Shown here piece after piece: positions 47,022-61,219 of a stretch of DNA of 64,000 bases. Where the stretch lies: the NCBI RefSeq assembly GCF_019097595.1, contig NC_080710.1:24361780-24425779 (forward strand), given 5' to 3'. The stretch comes from Hemibagrus wyckioides. Taxonomy: Eukaryota; Chordata; Actinopteri; Siluriformes; Bagridae. Each line of letters starts with the position of its first letter. Position 1 is the stretch's first letter. The translations under genes were made by a program, and so were the position numbers. The notes beneath the pieces were generated by a model. The model was not told the DNA's origin and made no database searches. It was given only the letters and a program-made list of their open reading frames with translations.

Positions 47022-49878
47022 CCCGTTTAGCACATCAAAGTAACCCATCAGGTATGTGTAATATTTTTAATATTTTCTCTTTACATTAGCATCAATTGTC
47101 AATGTTAATAAAACACAGTAAAATGCTGAATTATTAAATCACTTATTAAATGAGTGAAGTTATGGGGTTGCTTATAGTGGTTTGTGAAATATCTAGGTCA
47201 TTTTTAAAGGGTTCATTATGAGTCTTGTAACAAAGTAATGACATAAAGTGGGGTGTTTCTGTGCTTACTTTGCCCCCTATTGTTAAGTTAAAAAAAATAA
47301 ACATAAAAGACATTTGTGACAGGCCTGAATGAACTGTAAGGCAAACAAATAGCCTGAATTGTAATAAAAAATAAAAGGCTAATTTCTTGTCTGTCATGAA
47401 TTTTCTACAGCTACCAAGTCTGTTGAATGACATCTTTGACAAAGGCACAGCTGCAGTTTGTGAAATACCCAGAGCCTTTGCCCACCACTTGCTGATCAAT
47501 GATAACACATGTTAATGAATGTTTACTCCACGCCTGGCTGAAAACAGAGGCCTGCACACCAACATCCTGTCTGTTCCAATCATATCCACAATGCACAATA
47601 ATGTCCCAAAGACTGATTAGCATGCAGAATCACCTGTGGTCGATGCTCTAAGAGGAACTGGAACGTGACGGGTATTTTGTCCATGATTATGCCTCATTAT
47701 CGATCCATTATATAGCACTGTTCAGCAGCTCCTGTCCAGCCTGCCCAAAGGTCCACTAAAGCCACTTAAACAACCTGACAATACAAGATTCCTGATAGTG
47801 GCTGAGGCTAAAGGGATTAACTTGCTGTGGCGCTGTCAGCAACACCACTAAAGCACTTTATGACAGCACATAATATTCTAACTGACATGCATTTCAAAAA
47901 TGAAGATGGACTGACAGCAAATGATCGTTAAGGGTTTGAGTTTCTTGAGATGCTTTACTGACATTTTAGCCAGATTGACAGATATGGTCTAAAGTAATAC
48001 GCTGAAAGGAAATGCACTACCCACAATGATAGTATTGTCTTTCATTCAGCCTTTACAAAGATGACCTGTTATTTTTTTTCTTTGCTTCTTGTACCTGGGG
48101 ACAGTGGCCTACTGGCCAGAGTGTGAATGCATTAGATCTAAAATTGTAAATGGAAAAATAACTTTTCTTTCTTTTACTAGGTCACTGGGTTTCTTACATA
48201 AAAAGGAGGGCAGAGCTGGTATGGATTATTTAGTTTAAGCAAGAAATAACATAAGTGCTATTGTCTTTTGTCTTTATTAAAAAAAAATAAAGTGCTCTAG
48301 TATCAGGTGGCATAAATAATTCAAGATATGAACATAAAAAGGAAAGGGCCAAAGAGGGTAAACACTGCATATAACTCTAATGCATAATGGCTTCCATAAA
48401 CAACCCTTATTTAATAGAAATAAGGATTGGAAATGTTAGCCATTTTAAAAAGCCTTTCAAATGACCTCTTTTGGTTTTGTCTTTCCATTATCTGCTTCTG
48501 TGATACATCATTACTATTACAGGAAATGTAACTTCCTGTTAGTTCCCCCACTCTTATTTTACAAAGATCGGATGCAAAATGAATCCATGTTTTCCTATTT
48601 GTGACAATTATATGCCAGTCCAGCCTCTCTATGCAAAAGTTAATGTGATTGAAGGAAAGAGTCAAGAGAGAACCAAGCTGAATTTTAATATAATAACCCA
48701 ACAAATCTAGCTATTGCCACAACAATGAATGAAAAATGTAGAGAGGAGAGCAGGCATTATTGTAATCATAAAGCACCTACTATAAAGCTGTCACTGCATT
48801 TAAATAAGAGAGAAGAAAAAAAGGATAATGAATAAAATAAAACTGAGGCCAGAAAATGCCAGTGGAATCCAGATTATTACATTCAAATCAGGCCTTACAT
48901 TTTTAATCAAAGAAACCATGTATATAATTACTATAATATTTTACCCCTGTAGTATTGTTTTAATACAATATAATTTTATATGTAATCTAGTGAAAAAAAA
49001 GAAAGTATATTGCCTCCTTTGTTATGCTTCTTATGCATTTACCTCAGTAATTGGCTCTGCAGCAACACGTTATGATTAGCCATTTTACTAACTTGTTTTT
49101 TACAACCTAAAGTCAAAGTGAGTTGTAGGCATGTAGCAAACGAATAAACATGATAATGACACAGAGGAGCCGTGAAGGCAATTCCAGTTCAGCCAAAGCA
49201 TTGTGAAAGTCTCCTAATATATGAGATGAGCATTAAAAAACCAAGCTGCTTTTGTTTAACCGCCTTACAAACCATACACTGGGTTTAAAAGCTGTTGAAC
49301 AGTACCTGTGCTGCTCAGTCTCTGAAGACTTTTTTGCAGTCAAGCTCAGAATGAAATATATATCCATCAGAACTCCAGGAGCTTAGCCTGTAATATCTGC
49401 CTCCCCTTAACCCGCACTTCAGTTTCTGTCAATTAAAGCTATAGGGCACTGTACAGAAAGGCCCCCTGGGGTAAAGCCAACAGGAAACTGTACAATTTCT
49501 TTCTTCATTTCCTACAAGGAAACCCTTCTTTGGGTTTGTGAATAATGGCTTAAGGCACAAGATGGTTGTTAGTGTGCTACCCAGGACCAAGTTGTTAGAA
49601 ATTCAGTAAAGGTGACTCAGCAAATAGGAGGTTGGTGTTGACCTTCAGGCTCTTGATGCTAATTTGTGAAATTTTAAGACTCGTCAGAATAGCTAGCATA
49701 AATTCAGAAAGATTTTACTGGCTACAGATTGAAGAGGCCTTGGGATTTTCAGAGATAGAGAACCTGTCATGCAAAAATGTGAAATATAATTTGTTCAAAT
49801 TTTCTTTTATTTTTATTAACTTATACCATTTTTTCAATGGCAGGAATGTGTAGAACATGTCACCTTTTACATACATAC

Positions 49879-49922
<44 letters not shown>

Positions 49923-52000
49923 CTATCCATCGATCTATCTATCTCTCACACACACACACTTTCTGTCTCACCTTCCTTTTCCCCCCAAAGTCCACATGCT
50001 CCACAGCAATATAAATGTGTACAATCTCTAACAAGCAGTGTTGTTCTCCTGTGGTTCTAAGATGAAAGTGAAACATTTTTATTATCAGGACAATAGACAA
50101 AGACGAGCATGGGAACAACAAAGTTCCGTAATCAAAAGTCAGAGAATGGCTTGTTCCCTAAACCCATCACTCACGGATCAAATCAATGCCACATACTACA
50201 GCATGCAGGACAAGATGATTACCGCTGATAGACAACAATCAATTTCTTTCTCAAGAATCTCAATGTCTTTTAACTAAGTGTCAATAGAGACATTTTTCAA
50301 TGTCAAACCTCTACCTCACTCTTTATTTACTCTCTTCTTCTGGCTTTTGGGTGTCTCACTCTTTACTTTTATATACTTGTATTTCCTTTTCTGTCTGTCT
50401 CTTGCTTTGTTTAGTGTGTGAGTGCAGAGCAGGTCTGGGAATTGCTGAGGTGCTGAGCTGGCGAAGGTTAAAGGCAGTCATCCAGAAAGCACAATTAAAT
50501 CAGAGGGTGGCATGCTGTATGGCCATGCCCCACTGAGGGAGCTGATAAAGATGCTCTGCTGGGACATGGGGAAGAAGCTTAGTCTGCTCTCACTTCAGAG
50601 GAACGTCAATTGCTTAAAGGCTTCAAATACAGGCTCAGATTTTCTGCTCTTATTCCGTTGAATACAGGGGTTAAATTGGGATTGAGGTGTTGGGAGAGCC
50701 AACAATGTGTAGCACAATACAGCATGTGCTATTACATTAAGTTGTATTAAGTTTTATTTTACTAACCACAACTGACTGGTCAGCCCTTAAATTTTCAGTA
50801 CTGCATATTTGTTTGTTTTGGCATCAAAATCTCTTCGGATTTATTTTTGGCAAAGATATTATTATTTTGGCGTTAATAAAAAAGAACACATTTCAATATT
50901 AATCAAATGTATAATATATACACATCAGTTTATAATTTCATTAATGTAAGAATGAAATCAGAAATCAGTAAAACTCTGTTACATCATAATTATAACCATG
51001 CGGTAATGTCATGCTTTGCTGTATATTATCATTAAATTATAGTGCTGAAAGTCTCGACAAATGAGCTCCAAAGGCAAGTTTTCTTTTCAGCCCTCTCACT
51101 AATTGATCCTCAATATGAATATAACATTATTGACAGGAAGAGCTTATTTCAGAAGAGCGATAAATGCGGAGGTGTAAAGCCAGAGTCATACTGTAAAATA
51201 AGAGAACATATATAGCAGAACATATCCTGAAGCAGGTGAGGTTTCATCTAGCTCAGCTATGAAGCAAAACTGTAGCTCTCATGTGAATCTGTAGGTGTGA
51301 TTCCTTCCAAGTATCCCATAGTTGTGATCTGGCAAGAAAAAAGCTTAATTATCACATTTTTTCCTCCTTTATTTCTCTGTTCCTCCTTCACGCAATCCAT
51401 TCTAAGAAGATCATGTTTCTGCTGTAAGCACATCATTAACAAGCTGCCAGTATATAAAATACATCAGGACAAAATGTCCAAAGGGAACTGTCTAGCCTTC
51501 CAGCCTTCTGTCCAAAGGGAGTCCAGATGAATCATCAAGCATATAGGCTTTACTCTTTCAGAATGCTTTAAGAAAAAGGGCTGGATCTCTAAGGATAATG
51601 TAGAGTAAAACTAGGACTAAACTGTATAAAGGATAGAATTCCAAACTGCTGCTGGAATCTGGTTTTATGTAATCAGTGAGTACAAGCAACCAGAGGTAAA
51701 ACATTGTAAATGTTATCTTTTGATGCTCTAAACAGGAACACTTGAGTTGCTGTTGGAAGGGCAGGCAGGGCCATTTTTCAGTGAGAGAGACCACACATGG
51801 GGCTAGCAACACAAACTGAGAGTTAGCCAAAAACTCAGTGTGCATGTTTATATTAGAGTGCAGCTTAATATACTGTTTAGCATCACAAGATGAATCTACG
51901 GAGGTATAGAGAAACAAATATTAATAAAAACAGTGAGAGAGATCTCCAGCAAAAGATTCAAACCATTCGTTCACTTAAAATTCCAAAGAGCACATGTCTG
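47022..52000. other. Intronic DNA with one CT microsatellite
   Basis: A CT tract at 49882-49917 is followed by short TCTA and CA patches to 49970. The rest is AT-rich with no recognisable element over about 5 kb. Confidence 0.45.
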
Positions 52001-52512
52001 TAACTATATCTGAAGAGTAACTCTGTATCTGAGAGAGAATGCTGTATCCTTAAAGTGTCTTATCGACAATGGTGTAACTGACGTTACTTAGTTAAAATGT
52101 AAATTGACTGACAATTTTTATTTTATTTATTTTTTTAAGGGACAATGCATTAACTCTACTGTGAGTCTATGGCAATGGGAAGTGAGTTATCGACATTGGT
52201 ATATAACTTTAAAGAGAGATATTTGAAATACTCTAAACTGACAATGGTGTATTGCAAAAGTAATACTGTGATATCACTCTAACTGTACTGTAACTCCCAG
52301 GCAACCTAGTGACAATGTTCTGCCTCTATAATGACCCAGACACAATCTTGGTGACATGGTCAGTGACATGGTCATTAATCACTTTTGTAATGCACCATTT
52401 TAGACTGTAACTCAAAAATGGTTTATTCAATTCTGTAACTCTAAAGACGCTCCTTGAAATTGCTGTAACTCTAAAGTGACATTAACAATATTGTAACTGC
52501 AACATAACTCAG

Positions 52513-52712
52513 TGACAATGTTGTAACTGTAAAGTTAATGACAATGTTGTAACTGTAAAGTTAATGACAATGTTGTAACTGTAAAGTTAATGACAATGTT
52601 GTAACTGTAAAGTTAATGACAATGTTGTAACTGTAAAGTTAATGACAATGTTGTAACTGTAAAGTTAATGACAATGTTGTAACTGTAAAGTTAATGACAA
52701 TGTTGTAACTCC
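52513..52712 (+). repeat. 26-bp minisatellite, seven perfect units
   Basis: Units begin TGACAATGTTGTAACT and end GTAAAGTTAA. They start at 52513, 52539, 52565, 52591, 52617, 52643 and 52669 without a single difference, and a partial eighth starts at 52695. There are no spacers, so it is not a CRISPR array. Degenerate relatives of the unit (tgtaactctaaag, gacaatggtgtaac) are scattered from about 52010 to 52740. Confidence 0.96.
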
Positions 52713-52759
52713 AAAGTGGTTTATTGACTTAATAACAATGTGTTAGTATAATAATATAC

Positions 52760-54545
52760 TTGTACTGTAGTATAATAGACTGATCTGGTAACTATGAAGC
52801 TTAGATAATGAACAGAGACTATCAATAAACCCAGAAAAAGAGTCCCCTCTTAACAGCTTGGAAAACAAATTGTTTGCTGAGTGACTATATCAGCATTCAA
52901 TCCACGCAACATTACAAATTACACTTCAATTTGCACAGAAAACTAATGTTAAATTAAATGATTAAATGTTTGTGCCTGAAGCAAGAGGTTTGATCATAGT
53001 GAAAATGTCATTAAGATATACTGGCAGCCTTATATAGGGACAACCACTAGACTAACAAAGCCACAACAGAGATGCAATAATAATAATAATAAATAAAAAC
53101 TAGTCAAATAGTAGCTGTGTGGAGAGACATGAGGGGCTATAGTAAATATGTCTAGGGGCTATAGTAAAAATGCCTCACAATGAGGGAGGTATTAAGTTAA
53201 ATTATGTAGAAGCAGTATAGCCTCTTTGGCAGCATAGATCAGACCCTAGGCAACGAGAACTTTCTTGAGACTTTCTCAAAGAAATGGCAGAAAACCATAT
53301 CAGTAGTGTGGAAAGGCCATTATAAAATCTGAGGAAAATGTGATTCTGAACGGACAAAGGCAGGGGATTGAGCGAGCTTGAAACAGAGAAGAAAAGTCTA
53401 ATACTGAGGTGATGTCATTAATCGTCTACCCACACCTTGGAAGCTAAGGTGAGATGAGAAAAAAGGACTAGATATCCCAGAGCAACTCCATCAAGTGCAT
53501 GTTTAAAAATATGTGGTTGAGGACATTCTTTGTAAATCAGAGGCCATCTGAGGACTTATTACCTTTACTTATATAACCCAGCTAGAAGAGGGATCAGATA
53601 CCTCACTATGTGGGAAACATAAATCACAGGTCTGACATGAAACCTAGAGTTCCTTGGGCATGTGATATTACATTTTCATATCACAATAAATGCGTAAACT
53701 TGACAATACTATAGGTTTTGCAATAATATAACAACAGTGGATACATGGACATCTGGTGCATTAAAACCGATGATGGCAATTCACGATTATTCTCCCTCTC
53801 TAAAGAGACACTTACTTGTACTACTTTATATTAAGTGTCCACTATAGTTACACATAGACTGTATACATGACTATAAGCTATGCATTAATTAAGGTTGTGT
53901 AAACTTTAAACTAAAGACATGAAAATATATGTCTGTATAAAGTTACAGTTTACAGTAATTAGACAGTTAAAATGCAAAAGTACAAAAGCACTATTACAAC
54001 TATCAAGAAAGACTTGTGATTGTCATTGCACACTTACAGTTATGTCCAGTTCACTTAATATATACCTCATAAGACCTGTGCCCTGAATCCTACAATGCAG
54101 TACAAATGGAGAAATACCTGGCCAAATTATTCAGACTAGAGCTAACTGTAACTAACCCTAACAATTTCACATAAGTCTAGTTTGCATGGGCACAACAACA
54201 ATGAAGGGATGCATGCATATGCGGAGGTTTTAAATTGATTTTGCAAAGCTATTAACACTCAGCTGCATGAACTGAAAAAAACAAACAACACTCCAATCTT
54301 GCTAATATGCAGACATGAGCTGATGATATTAAGATGGCAAATAACAAGGACAGCAGGGCTGGAAGGATAAAGGAGTACAAAACCATAACCCTTGGTTTAA
54401 TCTACACTTGAAATTTACATACACATAACCTAAAGACTTTCAAACTCAGTCTTTCACAACTGCATGCATATCATATTACTATAGATTCCCTGTATTAATT
54501 CAATTAAGGCATCTATTTTATTTTCACGTAAGATAATTTTTATTT
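52760..54545. other. Intronic DNA, nothing recognised
   Basis: AT-rich, with no supported feature. A short direct repeat (aggggctatagtaaa) occurs at 53132 and 53154. Confidence 0.4.
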
Positions 54546-54548
54546 ATC

Positions 54549-55245
54549 ATATCAGAGCTTCCTGTTTTCTGTAATTCAGCTCAGGGCTTTGTGATTGCCA
54601 CTCCACATTGTTGTCTTTAACCCATTTCATCACACCTTTGGATATATGCTTAGGATCATTTACCCGCTGAAAGTCATGGTTGCAACCAACTTTTAAGTTT
54701 CTTTCTGATATCTTTTTAAGTTCTGGCCTAAGTATGTTAAGATAATCCTCCTTCCTCAAGATGCCTTCTAATTTCTGAAGTGCACCAGTTCCTTCTTCTA
54801 GTAAAACTCTTCTACAACATGATACTGACATCCCCATGCTTCACAGTTGGGACAGTGTTCTTTGTTATTAAAGCCTCGCCCTTTTTCTTCCATTCATTGC
54901 ACTGATTATTATGGACGGTTCAATGCTTGATTCATCTCACTAGAGAACACCCTTTTCAATAAAAGGATGTTCCAGCCTAATTTAACCTTACCTTTCTTAG
55001 CATCAGAGCAGCTACTCTTCGGTGAGTTATAGTTTTTCTTTTTTCTTTCATAGCAGGCAGAGGTTTTAATGCCATGGCACAAAATAATTAGACAGGTCAT
55101 TGCCACAATCAGCCAGTGTTGTAGCATGAAATTTGCCTGGTGTGTACTGAACCTTAAAATTAAAGATGTAACAGTCTTTTTATGTGTATAAGGTATACTT
55201 TTGCAAACACTGTGTCGATTTTTTTTCAAAAAGGGCATTAGGTGG
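54549..55245 (-). pseudogene. Decayed Tc1-like transposase (third family)
   Basis: On the minus strand, frames in order show KKGKVKLGWN followed by KRVFSSEMNQ (family: RVLFSDE), then NTVPTVKHGDVS, GTGALQKLEGILRKEDYLNI and NDPKHISKGVMKWVKDNN, then SQSPELN. These are the landmarks of the catalytic domain of fish and nematode Tc1 transposases. The second catalytic Asp (family QQDNDPKH) is Val here (QRVNDPKH), the Glu motif is lost, and frameshifts separate the blocks. Inverted repeats were not identified. Confidence 0.8.
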
Positions 55246-56312
55246 CAAAGAGATTTTCTCGAAAATTAAGGATTGCTTAGACTAATGTAGCAATAATTTG
55301 TTAAGTTTTATTAGATTATATTACAAATGAGCATTAACTAAATGTTTATGTATCTGGTCTGGTCACCCTAGTTATAACACTTTCACTATTTTGTATTCTT
55401 CCTTCCTTATTTGTTCACTGTTTTCGGCTCTTGACAGCTTACATACTCCTCTATACTGGCTCCACTTCCATATTTGGCCAAAGCTTAAAACACTTTCACT
55501 TTGATTAGCTGGTTTTGCACATTTCAGTTCAGTGTATTTATATGTCTTTGACTGAGTCTTGCAGATTCATTTAGATATTTTAAACATTGGCCTGATTACA
55601 CGATTGACCCAGGACTGGTTGACTCTCTACAAGTGTTTGTATTTATAAGAGTACATTTTGATTTGATTGACTTTGTGTAGTATTTATTACAACAGCGTTT
55701 TCTTCTTATGCAAATATCGTTCTTATGTTTTTTATTCTCCATGGAATAAAACCTTAGCTGTGGTCATCCTTAATCTTGCCCATTGCCTATTGCTGAGCAT
55801 AAAAAAGACAAACTCTCTTCACTGATAGCTGAATTTCAATTACAAATGACTAGAAACTTATATGATGAGTGGGCAAAATGCTCTACTAAACTCGTTGAGC
55901 ACAGACTAAAGAAAATGTTCTATTACTGCCATATCTGATCACTGGATATTCAAATTTATATACTTATGTACAATGTACGAGTATCTGGTTCTTTTGATAT
56001 AGCTAAAAGGTTTTTGCAAGATTCAAATGTAGCAGAGAGCATAGGAAATGAATAAAGGACCCTTGACTCACACAGAGTTACATATTGCACATAAATTATT
56101 TAGGGAAAAAAGAACATCAGGTCCAGACAGCATACAGCCTGACCTGCTTTTATGTTTTTCAGTCTCATATATAGCTGGACTTGAAATTCCTGGTGTACAA
56201 TATTTTCTCTGCAGTGTGACACTCATCAAGGTTGTCCTTTAAGTCCTTAGTTGTTCATCTCAGCTTTAAAGCCCATGGCTCAAGCCATTCTTCAGTCTCT
56301 GAATATAAAATA
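55246..56312. other. Intronic DNA, nothing recognised
   Basis: AT-rich, with chance reading frames only. Confidence 0.4.
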
Positions 56313-56313
56313 T

Positions 56314-57384
56314 GCCATCAATCAGCCATAACATTAAAACCACCTGCCTAATATTGTGTAGGTCCCACTTGTACCATGAAAACAGCGCTGACCCATCAAG
56401 GCACAGATTCCACAAGACCTCTGAAGGTGTGCTGTGGTATCTGGCACTAAAATGCACTGTAAATCTTGTAAGTTTGGGGTCTCCCTGGATTGGACTAGTT
56501 TGTTCATCACATCCCAATGATGCTCGATCAGACTGAATCTGGGGAATTTGGAGGAGAGTCAACACTCTTTGTCTTGTTTCTGAAAACATTTCTGAACAAT
56601 TTTTGCAGTGCATCAACTCACATTATCCTGCTGAAAGAGGCACCAAACATTAGGGTATACTGTTGGCATAAAGGAATGTACTTGGTCTGCAGCAATGTTT
56701 TTTGGTTTGCCTTCTTCCTTTACTGCATCCTGGTGCCATTTCTTTAACAGGTGAGTGACACACATGTACCTGGACATTCACATGATATAAAAGAAAATGT
56801 GATTCATCAGACCAAGCCACCTTCTTCCATTGTTTTTTGGTCCAGTTCTGATGCTCATATGTTTACTGTATGTTCTTTTAGTGGTGAACTGGGGTCAGCA
56901 TGTGTACTATGACCAGACTGCAGCTATACAGCTACATACATAGCAAGCTGCAATGCCCTGTTTGTTCTGACACCTTTCTATCATAGTCAGCATTCAAAAA
57001 TCTGTGCTACAGTAGCCCTTCTGTGTATTTGGACCAGATGGGCTAGCTTTTGATCCCCCACACACATCATTGAGCTTTGGGTGCCCATGGACCTCTTGCT
57101 GATTAACCAGTTGTCCTTTCTTGGATGACATTTGGTAGGTATTAGCCACTGCACCACTGCATACTGGGAACACCCCACAAGACCAAGCCATCAGAGTTTG
57201 TCCCTTGTCAAAGTCAATCAGATATTTCTGTTGTCCATTTTTCCTGCTTCCAACACTTCAACTTTGGCAACTGACTGTTCACTTGCTGCCTTTTATATCC
57301 CACCCCATGACAGGTGCCACAGTAACGAGATAATCAATGTTTTCACTTCAACTGTCAGTAACGAGATAATCAATGTTATGGCTG
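56314..57384 (-). mobile_element. Tc1-like transposon, near full length but decayed
   Basis: It belongs to the family of the 21554-22215 remnant. The left end reads ccatcaatcagccataacat and the right end caatgttatggctg, decayed inverted repeats. Unlike the other copy it keeps the regions for the N-terminal half of the transposase (CSQYAVVQWL and related peptides at 57000-57190 on the minus strand) and the middle, but with many stops and frameshifts. A 20-bp segment (agtaacgagataatcaatgt) occurs twice near the right end, at about 57321 and 57357. This is the older of the two copies. Confidence 0.8.
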
Positions 57385-57389
57385 TTTGG

Positions 57390-60300
57390 GGTAATGGGGG
57401 TCATTTCTCTATTAATTTCCATCTCCATTTACCAACAGGAGTTTTACCGATCTTAGCAATGAAATTAGATAATCATTTCTTAAAATACTGAGAAATATAT
57501 TAATAGTAATTATGTGTTAATAAACTGATCAGTTGCACCTACTGCTCAAATAATTTAGATAATAAATAATGGCTACATAAATACAATTAGTCATATTACT
57601 ATAATACCAATAACTAGCTCATTCACTACCTACCTTACTAACTAATTAATTACTTCGGTCTTTAATAAATAAAAGCAAATGTCTATAATACAATGTAACT
57701 CTAAAGTATTAAACTTAATTATAAATATTTTTTTGTCAGACGCTTGTTTGCAATTCAAACATAATCATAGTCAATTTGCCAGAATGTCCACTTGGTCTAT
57801 AGCTTCAAAAGTATTCTACAATTATATAAAAGAAAATTTTGTGACCCAAAAACAGAGAGATGAAAAGGATAACCTTCTCCTGACAGCCTGTCAATCGAAG
57901 GACAAGGTAACTGACAGGACAGGGTGCAAGGGTCGGATGAAATACAACTGGCAATCAACCACACGCAGTAGTCCGTTTAGTGCCAGCTTAGCCTTTAGCT
58001 TGTTAAGCTTTCTACAAACTGATCCCTGTAGTCGCTTGGCTATATCGGAGGGGATTTACACAAGCACAGCATTAAGCCACAGAGCATAAAGCAAATCCAA
58101 TACAGCCAATTTTATCTGGATATTATGCTCTAGGGCTTGTCTCTTCTGTGCATTCCCACGAGAACCACTATCCTCCCACAGCCAAAATTCACCTTCACGT
58201 GAATAATGTCCTTTGCCACATTTCCCAGCATAGCCTATGCAAGCTGCCATGACATTCTCAGAAGCAAATGAACGTTGTTATGATCTGGAAAGCATGAACT
58301 ACACCAAAATACCCCTTAGTATTGATCCTTCAGATGAGTAGATTAAGTTAATCCTACAATTTATTACTTCATTTTGCTGCGTATTTCCAACTCACTTGGC
58401 ACATCACTCAGTAAAATCTTCAATAGTGAATGAACAGCTATGGTGTTTACAGCTCCAGTCACAGCACCAGCAAATGATCATTATAAAGAATGAATTCAAC
58501 TCTGGACTCTAGGCTATGCATACAATATGTACGGTAGGATGTGTATAAAATAATATGATTATAATTAAGAAAAAAAAGAACATATAAGCTAGTAGCAAAA
58601 TATTTTATCTCAACAATCTTTTCATGAAGATGCTGAGAGGACCTTTTGAAAAGAAATTCCACAACTGATAGAAAGGATGATGAAATGTTTTAAGAATATA
58701 TTCTGGCAGTGAGCTTCGGTAAACAAAAACTTTTATTAGGATATAATAACACAGTGTCTTATCACTCTAGATATCACTTACATAGATTAAACAGAAAGAA
58801 AAATTCCTACAGACTTGATATATTTGGACAGTTTTAACATATACAGATGGTTGACAAATGAAAGAAGCATCTTATTAAGCTGTTCAGACAGGTCATTACA
58901 ACACTAGATTCTACAGTTCTCATATTAGAAACTATTCATCAGTGGTGATGACATAGAAGAACATCGTATGGATTTCAAGGAGCAATTCCCACTAAGGGGA
59001 CAAATCGACTCAAATCCAAGTCACACTGTACATACACTGTATCGGGAGGATTAATCTAATTTGCATTGATTTACATATCCCTCTTAGGTAACAAGCTGTA
59101 CCTGAAAGCAACAATTGTTTTTTTCATTTGTAAACATCTAAGAAAATGATTGAATTTTTGGATGATATATGGGCTGGAGAAGTAATTGATTTGAAACATG
59201 GTCCACAGATGATATCCCCAGATCGTCAGCAATGTAACTGCATTGGCGCCTGTGAGCAATAGCAGACTTGTCAAAAGATTGATGTCTGATGGATGTAGTA
59301 GGTGAGGTGACTCACTGCAACCCAAAATAACTCCACAAGTCCTGCAGTAGACATGCAATTAAAAGCTTGTTGTTAAATATCACACATATAACACTTACTC
59401 AACATTAAATGGCATGGGCGGCCATGTAGCCACTGGAGTTTGACCTGCATTTCGAGCTAAAATGCTTTGTGAAGGAATCTTAGAACTAACATACATCTTA
59501 AGAGGCTCTCCTATATAGGCCAGTCACTTTTAGTCTTAATACTAAAAAAAACCCAAAACAATCCTGCACATTAGTGATTGATATTCCACATTTTAACCAT
59601 TTCTAGCACTTAGCTTGCGTTTCATTCCGCCGGCGGATTGGAAAACATCTTCATCAGGCATTTTCAATCAGTATACACAAATGAATTATTTTATCTGTTA
59701 TAACATTAAGTCAGTACAATGTTGGGTTTCTGCATGTGTTTTGCTGCTGGTTTTTAGGGTAATGGGAAACCATTCACACCTCTTCACAATGGTACAGAGA
59801 TAAACTAAAGCTCTATTTGACAGTAAAACACTATATACAAACACCACAATAGAGTCTTAATATTTAAACTTAGTAGGTGAGGTAAAACTCTTAAAACCCT
59901 GAGTGTCTATATGGGCCATCAACCACTATTGTGAAGTGTGACATCGCAAATAAATTGAATGTTGAACACGGTCACACCCAAATTCCAGTTTTTTTGGCCT
60001 CTGGTAAAAAAAAATATTTGACTTAAGCACAATCAAAGTAGTTGAATCTCAAAGCCAGCAGAAATGGTAGCTCACTGTACTGGACTTCATGTATCAAGTG
60101 AAGCAGTAAAGGAAGTACTTGCCTCTCTTTAACTAATTGGCAGGAAGCAGATGCTCTTAACCCACAGGGCAAAACAATGGCATTTAGCACAAAGAGTCTA
60201 GGAAAATTCGCTCAGCTAACATGGAGGCCTGGGACAGATGGGCTAAATGTCATTGTTGTGGATGGTATTTTAAGAGTGGTACGATCCTTCATTAGCATTA

Positions 60301-61215
60301 TTACCTAGCAGTACATGAGTGTTCTTGATCTAGCAGCTTTGTCTCTATCCCTTCCCTTCCACAGTAATAGAACTATTGAGATAAATGATCATATCAGAAC
60401 ATGAGAACAGGTTTATTGTGATAAAAGAGAAATCTTGTGAGCAACAGCTGGCCAGCAAAACAAAGTGTTAGCATTTAGCTTCTGTGAGAAGCTCTAATAA
60501 GAGCTCTTGCATACATTAGTTCTTCACAACACTACCCCTATATCACAGTTTCTATTCAAGGGGTAGCCATGTTGTCTAAGACTGTAGCCTGGCTTGTGTA
60601 AACAGCAGAATATAGGGGAAGAGATTTGAAAAATCAGACAAATAGAGGAAACAGGAAACCCATTTCACAGTCATAAAAATATACAGCTCAACACTGATGA
60701 GAAACACTTCTGTTTAGCGTGAGCCATAACGCACAACTAATCCTCACTTATTACATTCATATGCAAATCTACCATCACTGATGGAAATCTATTTAGATTC
60801 AAAGTTTGATGATCTCTGTTAAATCCCCACCAAATATCATTTCCTTCTCAAGTTTAGATTTACTGTATCTATTCTCACATTCCAGAAAACACTTCAGGCC
60901 AATGCGAAGAAATGCTCAGACTGATTAGCATAATTTAACGGCATCTTTTTGTTTTCTTTTTCAGGCAGGTAGTTTTTCATTAGCAGGTCTGAAGCATCTT
61001 GGATCTGAAAAGTGTGTAGTCGGAACAGACTATCCTGCTGACACGCCGTCTAGAAGTGTGTGAACACTTTGAAAAGAAGACCCAGCGGATGAGCAGACAA
61101 AGGCAGAAAGAACACAGCCTGGCTGATTAATGAGCATGTGGCCATGTGTGGAACAATCACAAGTGGAAAGCTATTTCCATTGAATTCCAAATAAGCCACA
61201 GTTAGGACATAAGGT
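57390..61215. other. Intronic DNA, nothing recognised
   Basis: The 136-codon frame at 57679-58089 has no recognisable domain, promoter or splice context. No transposon ends were seen. Confidence 0.4.
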
Positions 61216-61219
61216 TATT

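Noticed and set aside
52513..52712. Regular 26-bp repeats as a CRISPR array
   Set aside because: Units are contiguous with no spacers, no cas genes are present and the context is vertebrate intron. It is a minisatellite.
57679..58089. 136-codon open frame as a host gene
   Set aside because: No recognisable domain, no splice or promoter context, and ordinary composition for AT-rich noncoding DNA.
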